Source: Neopusillimonas maritima (lineage in GTDB: Bacteria > Pseudomonadota > Gammaproteobacteria > Burkholderiales > Burkholderiaceae_B). From it: 64,000 nucleotides of DNA. Position 1 is the stretch's first letter. Every line of letters begins with the position of its first letter. A model generated the notes under the pieces. The model did no database searches. It was not told the DNA's origin and saw only the letters and a list, made by a program, of their open reading frames with translations. The stretch lies in NCBI RefSeq assembly GCF_040930455.2, contig NZ_CP170494.1. One strand, 5' to 3'. The position numbers and the translations under genes are program-made. Positions 1 to 7,640 of this stretch are shown in pieces.

Positions 1-1
1 C

Positions 2-1525
2 GTGCTTGATGCCGACCACTACGGCCTTGAAAAAGTGAAGGAACGTATTGTTGAGTATCTGGCCGTTCAGCAACGGGTAGACAAATTGAAAGCGCCTATT
101 TTGTGTTTGGTTGGGCCTCCGGGCGTGGGTAAAACCTCGTTGGGTCAGTCCATTGCGCGAGCAACCAACCGCAAGTTCGTGCGCATGGCGTTGGGCGGCG
201 TGCGCGACGAGGCTGAAATTCGCGGTCACCGTCGTACCTATATTGGTTCAATGCCCGGCAAGATTCTGCAGAACATGTCCAAGGTCGCGGTACGCAACCC
301 CTTGTTCCTGCTTGATGAAATCGACAAAATGGGCGCTGATTTTCGCGGCGATCCATCGTCGGCGCTGCTCGAGGTGTTGGATCCGGAACAGAATCACACT
401 TTCCAGGATCATTACATCGAAGTCGACTTCGATCTGTCCGATGTGATGTTCGTGGCCACCAGCAATACGCTGAATATTCCACCTGCGTTGCTCGACCGCA
501 TGGAAGTGATTCGGCTGTCGGGTTATACGGAAGACGAAAAAGTACACATTGCGTTCGACCACCTGTTGCCCAAGCTTATGAAGAACAACGGTGTGCGCGA
601 AGGCGAAATGGAAGTGCAGGAATCCGCTGTACGCGATATTGTTCGTTACTACACGCGGGAAGCGGGTGTTCGTGCGCTCGAGCGTGAAATCAGCAAGTTA
701 TGCCGTAAGGTTGTTAAGCAAATGCTGGAAAAGTACCCCGAGTTAACTATGGCACGTCGCCGCGGCAAGGCAGTGAAAGGGGATGAATCCATCGAGAAAG
801 TGGTGATTTCGTCCGCCAACTTGAACGACTTTCTGGGCGTTCGTCGTTTCAATTTCGGCATGGCCGAAAAAGAGAACAAGGTTGGCCAGGTCACCGGCTT
901 GGCCTGGACTGAAGTGGGCGGCGATTTGCTGACTATTGAAGTGGCGGATATGCCGGGCAAGGGCAATGTCATTCGTACCGGCTCGCTGGGCGACGTCATG
1001 AAAGAGTCGGTTGAAACCGCGCGTACCGTTGTTCGTGCAAGGGCGCAGAAATGGGGTATTTTGTCGTCGGTTTTTGAAAAGCGCGATATTCACATCCACT
1101 TTCCCGAGGGAGCAACACCCAAAGATGGCCCATCGGCGGGTATTGCAGTTACAACAGCCATGGTTTCGGCCCTTACCGGCATTCCCGTTCGGTCCGACGT
1201 CGCCATGACCGGTGAAATTACTTTGCGTGGCGAAGTATTGCCCATTGGCGGCCTGAAAGAGAAACTTTTGGCAGCACACCGGGGCGGTATCAAAACGGTT
1301 TTGATTCCCGAGGAAAACGTGAAGGATTTACAGGATATTCCTGACAACGTTAAAAACCAGTTGGAGATTGTGCCGGTTCGCTGGATTGACCGTGTGCTTG
1401 AAGTTGCGTTGCAAGACATGCCACAGGCTTTGTCTGACGAAGAAGTGGCACGCCTCACGGCTGAGTCGATCGCCAATTCAAAGACATCGGGTGAGTCGGG
1501 TACCGATAACGTAATTAAGCACTAA
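2..1525 (+). CDS. lon: ATP-dependent protease Lon (3' part, 5' end outside window)
   Basis: Lon is a soluble AAA+ serine protease that degrades misfolded and regulatory proteins. About 507 residues are visible, against roughly 780-820 for the family, so the N-terminal substrate-binding domain and part of the central region lie upstream of the window. Seen here: Walker A GPPGVGKTS (about residues 38-46), Walker B FLLDEID, and the protease domain with the catalytic serine in PKDGPSAG (residue 378 of the fragment) and lysine in GGLKEKLLAA (residue 421). The Ser-Lys spacing of 43 equals that of E. coli Lon. The reading frame is open to the window edge, so the first codon shown is not a real start. 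The gene ends in TAA 15 bases before the convergent IclR gene. Confidence 0.97.
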   Translation: MLDADHYGLEKVKERIVEYLAVQQRVDKLKAPILCLVGPPGVGKTSLGQSIARATNRKFVRMALGGVRDEAEIRGHRRTYIGSMPGKILQNMSKVAVRNPLFLLDEIDKMGADFRGDPSSALLEVLDPEQNHTFQDHYIEVDFDLSDVMFVATSNTLNIPPALLDRMEVIRLSGYTEDEKVHIAFDHLLPKLMKNNGVREGEMEVQESAVRDIVRYYTREAGVRALEREISKLCRKVVKQMLEKYPELTMARRRGKAVKGDESIEKVVISSANLNDFLGVRRFNFGMAEKENKVGQVTGLAWTEVGGDLLTIEVADMPGKGNVIRTGSLGDVMKESVETARTVVRARAQKWGILSSVFEKRDIHIHFPEGATPKDGPSAGIAVTTAMVSALTGIPVRSDVAMTGEITLRGEVLPIGGLKEKLLAAHRGGIKTVLIPEENVKDLQDIPDNVKNQLEIVPVRWIDRVLEVALQDMPQALSDEEVARLTAESIANSKTSGESGTDNVIKH

Positions 1526-1539
1526 GTACTCTGGGGCGG

Positions 1540-2313
1540 TTAGTATGCCGGCATTTGTAATGGTGCCGCCCCAATTTCGCCTGCCGCGCTCAGTAACTTC
1601 GGCGCTAGTTCGTTGTGCATGCGTTGTGCACTGACGGTTTTTGTTGGAACCGGCATGGCCAATGCACCGTAGGCACCTTGCCAAAGAATAGGAACAGAAA
1701 CGCCGCCAATTCCTTCATGCCAGGTGTTGCGCACCATGGCATAACCCAGGCGATAGCAAGCTTCCAGTGCATTTTCCAATCCACGTACATCTTCATTGCG
1801 TTGTTCCATTTCAGTTCTTAATCGCAGCAGGGTAGACCAGCGCTTTTGTTTCGGCATAGCCGCCAACGTTGCAATACCGGCCGCCGATACGTTCATTCTC
1901 AAGCGCCCACCGGTAGCCAGCCGAATGGCATGAAAATCGCTTCCTTGCACAACATCGACGTAGCACATGTGCAGACCATCCTGGATTGCCAAAGCCACGG
2001 TGTGTCCGGTTTGTTCGCTGATTCGGGCCAGGTGAGGGCGAACCCGGTCGCGCAGACCCATGCCTGCCAGTAGCGGATAGCCCAACGTGAGATTTTTTGG
2101 GGTCAGTTCATAAGTTCGCCCCTGATCGGAGCGTCGAAGGTAGCCCAGTTCGGTCAATGTGTGTGTTAAGCGGCTGACTGTTGATGGGGGTAATGTGATC
2201 AGCCTGGCAAGGTCGCCGTTTCCCAATGGCTTTTCGGCGCGAGAAAGGCATTCCAGAATAGCCAGCCCCCGGGCTAATGCGTCAACAAACTGCCGGTCTT
2301 TGGCTCCAGACAT
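1540..2313 (-). CDS. IclR-family transcriptional regulator
   Basis: A DNA-binding regulator of the IclR type: an N-terminal winged helix-turn-helix (about residues 8-65, with PLGNGDLARLITLPPSTVSRL as the recognition region) followed by the IclR effector domain (GHTVALAIQDGLHMCYVDV, then a C-terminal ligand pocket). I chose the ATG at 2313 because CAGGAGAT lies just upstream; the frame is open a further 25 codons to 2388 but those codons have no good ribosome site. It is divergent from an acyl-CoA ligase/enoyl-CoA hydratase operon and probably controls it, perhaps through the dyad at 2396-2431. The effector is unknown. The family is certain; the target is inferred from position. Confidence 0.9.
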   Translation of the reverse strand: MSGAKDRQFVDALARGLAILECLSRAEKPLGNGDLARLITLPPSTVSRLTHTLTELGYLRRSDQGRTYELTPKNLTLGYPLLAGMGLRDRVRPHLARISEQTGHTVALAIQDGLHMCYVDVVQGSDFHAIRLATGGRLRMNVSAAGIATLAAMPKQKRWSTLLRLRTEMEQRNEDVRGLENALEACYRLGYAMVRNTWHEGIGGVSVPILWQGAYGALAMPVPTKTVSAQRMHNELAPKLLSAAGEIGAAPLQMPAY

Positions 2314-2395
2314 TCGTTCTATCTCCTGTTTTTTGCATGGCGGAATAGTTTTTCGCGCAATCATATTAAGATTGGCTCGATTACACAAATGATGA

Positions 2396-2431
2396 TCAAT
2401 GTGCCATGTTCGCCGAACGATCGTGCATTGA
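2396..2431. promoter_or_regulatory. Bipartite inverted repeat between IclR gene and ligase operon
   Basis: Two nested palindromes share almost the same centre (about 2413): an outer pair TCAATG (2396-2401) and CATTGA (2426-2431), and an inner GTTCG-C-CGAAC (2408-2418). It lies 16 bases upstream of the ligase start and 83 bases from the regulator start. Position and symmetry fit an IclR-type operator; binding itself is inference. Confidence 0.5.
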
Positions 2432-2447
2432 CTAACAGGAGACCGTT

Positions 2448-3977
2448 ATGTTGGCTGGCGATATGTTGCGCCGTTCCGCCGAGCGCTTCCCTTTGAAAAC
2501 GGCTGTCATCTGGGAGGACCAGACGATTACCTATGAGGACTTGAATCGGACGGCAAATAAGTTAGCGAATGCTTTAATTTCCGCCGGTATTAAAAAGGGC
2601 GAAAAAGTTGCGATGCTGTGTCGTAATCGCCTCGAATATGCGGTTGTGTTTTTTGGTGTCGCTCGGTCGGGAGCCGTATTGGTAAACGTCTCGACTTTGT
2701 ATTCACCTGACGAATTGGCTTTTGTTCTGGAAAAAGCCGATGTCACGACACTGATTTATGAGTCGCTTTTTAAGGACAAGATCGAGGGTGTGAAAGGGCA
2801 GCCACCTCTTTTGAGCCGGTATGTAAGTATTGGCGGCGGTACCGATGATACTGATTTGGCTGATTTTTATGCCGCCGGCGATGAAAGTTACCCCGACATT
2901 GAGCTTAAGCCTGGTGATCCATTTTGCATGACGTATACCGGTGGCACGACCGGGCGCCCCAAAGGTGTGCTTTGCAGTCATTTGAATCGCTATATCACGG
3001 CGCATACCGTGGCCATGGAGGAAGCGCTGGATGAGCGTGATGCCATTGGCATGGTTACGCCGCTATTTCATGTTGCTGCTTTGAACATCATGTTTCAGCC
3101 TGCAGTGCTGGTTGGGGCAACAAGCGTTTTTCTAACCAAGTGGAGCCCCGATGCCTTTGCGCAAATGGTGCGACAAAACCGCATGACGGCCGCGTTTATG
3201 GTGCCGACGCAAATAGCCATGGTTGTGAGCGATCCGGGCTTCGATGCCGGCGCCTATGAAAGCTGGCGCAAGGTGTCGTTCGCCGGTGCGCCCATGCCCG
3301 ATTGGGTTCAGAAGGAGATGATGCGGTTGTTGCCTAATGTGGCTATGACACAAATTTACGGCCAGTCTGAAATGGGCGTGTTAACGTCGTTACGGGCATG
3401 GTATCTGCAAGACAAACTCGGTTCGATCGGGCGTCAGGCATACAACGTAGACATTGCGCTTATTGATACTGAAGGACATCCGGTGCCACGAGGCCAAATT
3501 GGCGAAGTGGCATCCCGAGGCAATAACGTTATGCTTGAGTATTACAACGAACCCGAGCAAACGGCAGCCTTTTGGCGCAATGGTTGGGCGGTAACCGGCG
3601 ACTTGGCCGTTATGGACGAAGATGGCTTCATTACCTTGGTTGACCGCGCCAAAGACATGATTATTTCCGGTGGGGAAAACGTGTATCCCAAAGAAATTGA
3701 GAATGCCATTTATGAACTTGACGCTGTGGCCGAGTGCGCAGTGTTTGGCATTCCCGACGATAAATGGGGCGAGATACCGATTGCGTACGTGTTGCTGAAG
3801 TCAGCGGCCTCGTTAACGGAAGAAGAAATTGTTGATCATTGTGCCCGGCGTCTGGCGCGTTTCAAGCGTCCGCGGCAAGTCAAATTTGTTGAGAGCTTTC
3901 CCAAAACGCCGATCGGCAAAATTCAAAAGAACCTGCTGCGCGACAAATATTGGCAAGGCAAGGAGAAAAAAATATGA
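2448..3977 (+). CDS. Class I acyl-CoA synthetase (AMP-forming ligase)
   Basis: Activates a carboxylic acid to its CoA thioester via an acyl-adenylate. At 509 residues it has the usual length. Visible motifs: phosphate-binding loop YTGGTTGRPKG (about residue 162), the A5-type motif IYGQSEMG, the hinge region GDLAVMDEDGFITLVDRAKD followed by MIISGGENVYPKEIE, and the C-terminal catalytic lysine in PKTPIGKIQK. An AGGAG lies 8 bases before the ATG. It is the first gene of a three-gene operon with two crotonase-family proteins and overlaps the next start (ATGA). Substrate chain or ring type cannot be read from the sequence; medium/long-chain fatty acid and aromatic acid ligases share these motifs. 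Confidence 0.88.
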   Translation: MLAGDMLRRSAERFPLKTAVIWEDQTITYEDLNRTANKLANALISAGIKKGEKVAMLCRNRLEYAVVFFGVARSGAVLVNVSTLYSPDELAFVLEKADVTTLIYESLFKDKIEGVKGQPPLLSRYVSIGGGTDDTDLADFYAAGDESYPDIELKPGDPFCMTYTGGTTGRPKGVLCSHLNRYITAHTVAMEEALDERDAIGMVTPLFHVAALNIMFQPAVLVGATSVFLTKWSPDAFAQMVRQNRMTAAFMVPTQIAMVVSDPGFDAGAYESWRKVSFAGAPMPDWVQKEMMRLLPNVAMTQIYGQSEMGVLTSLRAWYLQDKLGSIGRQAYNVDIALIDTEGHPVPRGQIGEVASRGNNVMLEYYNEPEQTAAFWRNGWAVTGDLAVMDEDGFITLVDRAKDMIISGGENVYPKEIENAIYELDAVAECAVFGIPDDKWGEIPIAYVLLKSAASLTEEEIVDHCARRLARFKRPRQVKFVESFPKTPIGKIQKNLLRDKYWQGKEKKI

Positions 3978-4783
3978 ACCCAGTTTATGAAAGTTATCAG
4001 CGCTTGCAGTTCGATGAGCCTTTACCAGGCGTTTTGCGCATTACCATGGCCAACCCAGGACGTTTGAATTCCGCCGATGCCGTCATGCATGGGGAACTCG
4101 TGCGGGTGTGGCGTGATATCGATGCTGACCCCGATGTTTCCGTTGCCATTATCCGTGGTTCAAAGGGGGCGTTTTCGTCGGGTGGTGACCTGGATCTCGT
4201 CAAAGAGATGACGGAAGACTTCACGGTGCTGTCACGTGTCTGGAAGGAGGCACGGGACCTGGTCTATAACGTGATTAACTGTTCCAAGCCTATTGTTTCG
4301 GCGATGGAAGGACCGGCAGTGGGTGCAGGCCTGGTGGCCGGCTTGTTGGCGGATATCTCTATTGCCGCCAAAGATGCACGCATTATCGATGGCCACACCA
4401 GATTGGGTGTGGCCGCCGGAGACCACGCGGCAATTGTGTGGCCGTTGCTGTGTGGAATGGCCAAGGCGAAATACTATTTGATGCTGTGCGAAAGTGTTTC
4501 TGGTGAGGAGGCTGAGCGAATCGGCTTGGTGTCGCTATGTACCGATGCGTCGGAGCTGGAAGAAAAGTCGCTTGAAATTGCCACCCGTCTGGCAAACGGT
4601 TCGCCTTCCGCTTTGCGTTGGACGAAATATGCGCTGAATAACTGGTTGCGTATGGCTGGGCCCACTTTCGATACGTCGTTAGCATTGGAGTTTATGGGTT
4701 TTACAGGCCCCGATGCGAAAGAGGGGTTGGCCTCGCTGAAAGCAAAGCGAAAACCTGATTTTGATCAAAATTGCCCGTTATAA
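3974..4783 (+). CDS. Enoyl-CoA hydratase/isomerase family protein lacking the usual glutamates
   Basis: A crotonase-fold protein of 269 residues. The start ATG at 3974 overlaps the ligase stop in ATGA and has AAGGAG nine bases upstream; an in-frame upstream start at 3950 lies inside the ligase and is unlikely. The CoA-binding and oxyanion-hole regions are present (GAFSSGGDLDLV; AMEGPAVGAGLVAG). Aligned by eye with the downstream paralogue, the two catalytic glutamates of classical hydratases are replaced by Val (in GAGLVAG) and His (in IIDGHTRLG). It may be an isomerase, hydrolase, lyase or dehalogenase-type member rather than a hydratase. Operon position suggests it acts on the CoA ester made by the ligase at 2448. 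Confidence 0.85.
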   Translation: MNPVYESYQRLQFDEPLPGVLRITMANPGRLNSADAVMHGELVRVWRDIDADPDVSVAIIRGSKGAFSSGGDLDLVKEMTEDFTVLSRVWKEARDLVYNVINCSKPIVSAMEGPAVGAGLVAGLLADISIAAKDARIIDGHTRLGVAAGDHAAIVWPLLCGMAKAKYYLMLCESVSGEEAERIGLVSLCTDASELEEKSLEIATRLANGSPSALRWTKYALNNWLRMAGPTFDTSLALEFMGFTGPDAKEGLASLKAKRKPDFDQNCPL

Positions 4784-4802
4784 ATAGCCGCGAGGAAAAA
4801 GA

Positions 4803-5615
4803 ATGTCCGATCAAAAAAAAGTTCAACTTGAAGCTTCGTCTGCAGATAATGAGGTATTACTCGAGTTCCCATCTGCACATATTGCGATTGTGCGTTTGAA
4901 TCGTCCTCATGTGCGCAATGCGCTCGATCTGGGGATTCGTAAAGAGCTGGCCGCGGTGTTCAGGTCGTTGGCCGATAACGCTGAATTACGTTGCGTTATT
5001 CTCACCGGCGGTGACAAGTTTTTTGCCGCTGGGGCGGACATTGAAGATATGTCCCGGATTGATGCGGTGCAGATGTATCATCGACATACGGAACGCTTGT
5101 GGGCAGCCGTGGCCGAATGTCCTGTTCCGGTTATTGCGGCCGTGGCGGGTTATGCTTTGGGTGGGGGCCTGGAGCTTGCCATGAATGCCGATATGATTGT
5201 GTCCGCGCGTAGCGCTCGTTTCGGCCAACCTGAGGTTCGGGTGGGAATTATGCCCGGAGCCGGGGGGACGCAACGTTTAACCCGTGCAATTGGCAAGTTC
5301 CGTGCCATGTACTTGTGCATGACAGGTTATTTGATCAGTGCTGATGAAGCTTATGATATGGGCTTGGTCAGCAAAGTGGTTGACGACGCAGAACTAATGC
5401 CACATTGCCTTGAGTTAGCGCAACATTTGGCCGGTCAGCCGCCTATTGCTTTACAGCAAATTAAAGAAGTGGTTTTACACGGTGCCGATGCGCCGTTGGG
5501 CGCAGCACTTGCGCTTGAACGAAAAGCGTTGCAGCTATTGTTTGCCACTCAAGATAAGCAAGAAGGGATGAAAGCGTTTCTTGAGAAGCGCAAGCCCGAT
5601 TACAAAGGGTTGTAA
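4803..5615 (+). CDS. Enoyl-CoA hydratase (classical crotonase type)
   Basis: 270 residues; hydrates trans-2-enoyl-CoA to 3-hydroxyacyl-CoA. It keeps both catalytic glutamates: GGGLELAMNAD and FGQPEVRVGIMPGAGGTQRL match the Glu144/Glu164 regions of rat crotonase, and the oxyanion-hole loop reads FAAGADIEDM. GAGGAAAAAG provides a ribosome site before the ATG, 19 bases after the preceding gene. It is the third gene of the ligase operon; presumably it carries out a beta-oxidation-like step on the CoA ester. It ends 11 bases from the convergent lexA stop. Family assignment is firm, substrate unknown. Confidence 0.9.
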   Translation: MSDQKKVQLEASSADNEVLLEFPSAHIAIVRLNRPHVRNALDLGIRKELAAVFRSLADNAELRCVILTGGDKFFAAGADIEDMSRIDAVQMYHRHTERLWAAVAECPVPVIAAVAGYALGGGLELAMNADMIVSARSARFGQPEVRVGIMPGAGGTQRLTRAIGKFRAMYLCMTGYLISADEAYDMGLVSKVVDDAELMPHCLELAQHLAGQPPIALQQIKEVVLHGADAPLGAALALERKALQLLFATQDKQEGMKAFLEKRKPDYKGL

Positions 5616-5626
5616 ATTATTGGAGG

Positions 5627-6283
5627 CTATTGCATGGTACGAATGAGTCCCACCGCAATGCCTTCCAGAGCAAATTCGTTGCCTGCATCGACAATAATGG
5701 GTGAGAAGTCGGGATTTTCCGGCAAAAGCTGAATTTGCCCGTTCTCGCGATGTAAACGTTTAACGGTAACGTCGTCACCCAGTCGGGCAACGACGATTTG
5801 CCCGTTACGTGCTTCGGCTGTTTTGCGAACCGCAAGGAGGTCGCCGTCGAGGATGCCGGCGTCGCGCATGCTTAGGCCACGCACCTTGAGCAAATAGTGA
5901 GGGGTGGCCGAAAATAATGAAGGTTCTACCGACAGTTCCCGTTCGACATGCTCGTTGGCCAGAATAGGGCTGCCGGCGGCAACGCGCCCAACTACAGGTA
6001 ACACCAGCGGGTTGAAGAGTACGCCCGACGACAGACTGGTTTGCGATAACGCCGGTTCAGGATCGGTTTCCACTTTCAGGCGAATGCCGCGTGATGCCCC
6101 GGCAGTGAGTTCTATAGCCCCTTTTTTGGCAAGGGCCTTGAGGTGATCCTCAGCTGCGTTGGCAGACTTGAAACCCAGTTCTTTCGCGATTTCAGCACGC
6201 GTAGGGGGAAAACCCGTGCGCGCGATTTGCGTACGGATAAGATCAAGAATTTCCTGTTGGCGGGAGGTGAGTTTGATGGCCAT
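5627..6283 (-). CDS. lexA: LexA repressor
   Basis: Repressor of the SOS regulon; RecA-stimulated self-cleavage removes it after DNA damage. 218 residues: N-terminal winged helix (RQQEILDLI ... GFPPTRAEIAKELGF ... NAAEDHLKAL) and a C-terminal S24 peptidase domain. The scissile Ala-Gly is residues 103-104 (RVAAGSPI), with catalytic Ser138 (RGLSMRDAG) and Lys175 (DDVTVKRL). The start matches the conserved LexA N-terminus but has no recognisable Shine-Dalgarno; the operator dyad ends two bases from the ATG. It is transcribed away from the aminotransferase gene 90 bases upstream on the same strand, from its own promoter. Confidence 0.97.
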   Translation of the reverse strand: MAIKLTSRQQEILDLIRTQIARTGFPPTRAEIAKELGFKSANAAEDHLKALAKKGAIELTAGASRGIRLKVETDPEPALSQTSLSSGVLFNPLVLPVVGRVAAGSPILANEHVERELSVEPSLFSATPHYLLKVRGLSMRDAGILDGDLLAVRKTAEARNGQIVVARLGDDVTVKRLHRENGQIQLLPENPDFSPIIVDAGNEFALEGIAVGLIRTMQ

Positions 6284-6285
6284 GG

Positions 6286-6317
6286 AATAAGGGCTGTATT
6301 TTTATACAGCCCTTATT
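6286..6317 (-). promoter_or_regulatory. LexA box and lexA promoter region
   Basis: CTGTATTTTTATACAG at 6294-6309 matches the consensus CTGT-N8-ACAG. It sits inside a longer perfect 14-base inverted repeat (6286-6299 and 6304-6317, spacer TTTT). On the minus strand a candidate -35 TTGCCA (6338-6343), a 17-base spacer and -10 CAGAAT (6315-6320) put transcription initiation within the operator, consistent with LexA autorepression. The promoter call is by eye. Confidence 0.85.
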
Positions 6318-6373
6318 CTGCCCCAGCGGATATAAATTGGCAAGTTATTAATGCCGTTGCCAATCTTTTTTGC

Positions 6374-7573
6374 TTAGAGCACTTTTGCGATTGATTTTGC
6401 AACGTGATCGATGTTGCCACTGTTTAATGCGGCAACGCAAATACGACCGCTGCCAACCGCATAAACACCATGATCGGCGCGTAATGCTTCTACTTGCTCT
6501 TTGGTTAGGCCCGAATAAGAGAACATGCCGCGTTGCGCCAAAACAAAATCAAAGTTTTGCGTTACGCCGTGGTCTTTGAGCTTCTGAACCAATTGTGTTC
6601 GCATGTCGCGAATGCGGTTACGCATGCCGCTGAGTTCCTCGACCCACAGTTGATAAAGTTCGGGGGTATTCAAGACTGTGGAAACGACCGTGCCGCCATG
6701 AGTGGGCGGGTTGGAGTAGTTGGTGCGGATGACGATTTTCAGTTGGCTAAGAACCCGGGCGCTTTCGTCTTTCGACGCGCAAAGGAGTGTTAGTGCACCA
6801 ACACGTTCGCCGTATAGCGAAAACGATTTGGAGAACGAGGAGCTGATGAGTACGGAAATATCCAGACTCGCAAATAAACGCACAACGGAGGCGTCGTCTT
6901 CGAGGCCGTCGCCGAATCCTTGATAGGCGATATCCAGGAAAGGAACCAAGCCGGTTTCTTTAACGGTTTCGGCGATTTGTTTCCACTGTTCGGTTGAAGG
7001 ATCAACACCTGTGGGGTTGTGGCAGCATGCATGCAGTACGACGATTGTGCCTTTTGGCAGTGCTTTCAATGCCGCCAGCATGCCGTCGAAATCGAACCCA
7101 TGTGTTTCAGGGTTGTAATAAGGGTATTGGTCGACCTGGAAGCCGGCGCGCTCAAAGATACCCCGATGGTTTGCCCAGCTGGGGTTGCTGATGACAACTT
7201 TGGCGTTGGGTTGAACGTGTCTCAGGAAGTCGGCACCGATTTTAAGGGCGCCTGTGCCGCCCAGGGTTTGAACGGTAAGGGCGCGCCCGGAAACGGCCAA
7301 TTCGTTGTTCTGGCCAAGTAGCAGGGTTTGGGCACCTTTGTTGTAGGGCGCCAGGCCATCGATGGGCAGATAGGCGCGTGGTGCAGCCTGTTCAATACGT
7401 GCTTTTTCGGCTTCACGTACGGCTTTGAGCAAGGGTACACGGCCATTGTCATCGTAGTACACGCCCACACCCAGATTGACTTTTTCGGACCGGGTGTCAG
7501 TGTTGTATTGTTCGTTTAATCCTAGGATGGGATCGCGGGGAGCTAATTCAACGGATTCGAAAATTGAGGTCAT
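6374..7573 (-). CDS. Aromatic/aspartate aminotransferase (class I, PLP)
   Basis: A pyridoxal-phosphate enzyme of the AspC/TyrB subgroup that transfers amino groups between aspartate or aromatic amino acids and 2-oxo acids. It has 399 residues, typical for the subgroup. Visible signatures: N-terminal DPILGLNEQYNTD ... VNLGVGVYYDD, the aromatic stack region (CCHNPTGVDPS), the PLP lysine in SSSFSKSFSLYGERVG, and the carboxylate arginine region near SNPPTHGG. AspC and TyrB cannot be told apart reliably by eye, so no symbol is given. It is divergent from uvrB with about 67 bases between starts. It probably serves phenylalanine, tyrosine and aspartate synthesis. Confidence 0.92.
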   Translation of the reverse strand: MTSIFESVELAPRDPILGLNEQYNTDTRSEKVNLGVGVYYDDNGRVPLLKAVREAEKARIEQAAPRAYLPIDGLAPYNKGAQTLLLGQNNELAVSGRALTVQTLGGTGALKIGADFLRHVQPNAKVVISNPSWANHRGIFERAGFQVDQYPYYNPETHGFDFDGMLAALKALPKGTIVVLHACCHNPTGVDPSTEQWKQIAETVKETGLVPFLDIAYQGFGDGLEDDASVVRLFASLDISVLISSSFSKSFSLYGERVGALTLLCASKDESARVLSQLKIVIRTNYSNPPTHGGTVVSTVLNTPELYQLWVEELSGMRNRIRDMRTQLVQKLKDHGVTQNFDFVLAQRGMFSYSGLTKEQVEALRADHGVYAVGSGRICVAALNSGNIDHVAKSIAKVL

Positions 7574-7640
7574 ATTACCTGTGATGTGTGAGGGAAGATA
7601 ATTAATGAGATAATAAGGGGTTTACCCTTAGGTGTCCAGC

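Noticed and set aside
743..1279. 178-codon open frame antisense to lon
   Set aside because: Shadow of the conserved protease domain; no start signal.
7574..7640. SOS box upstream of uvrB
   Set aside because: CTGT occurs but no ACAG at the right spacing, so SOS control is not supported.
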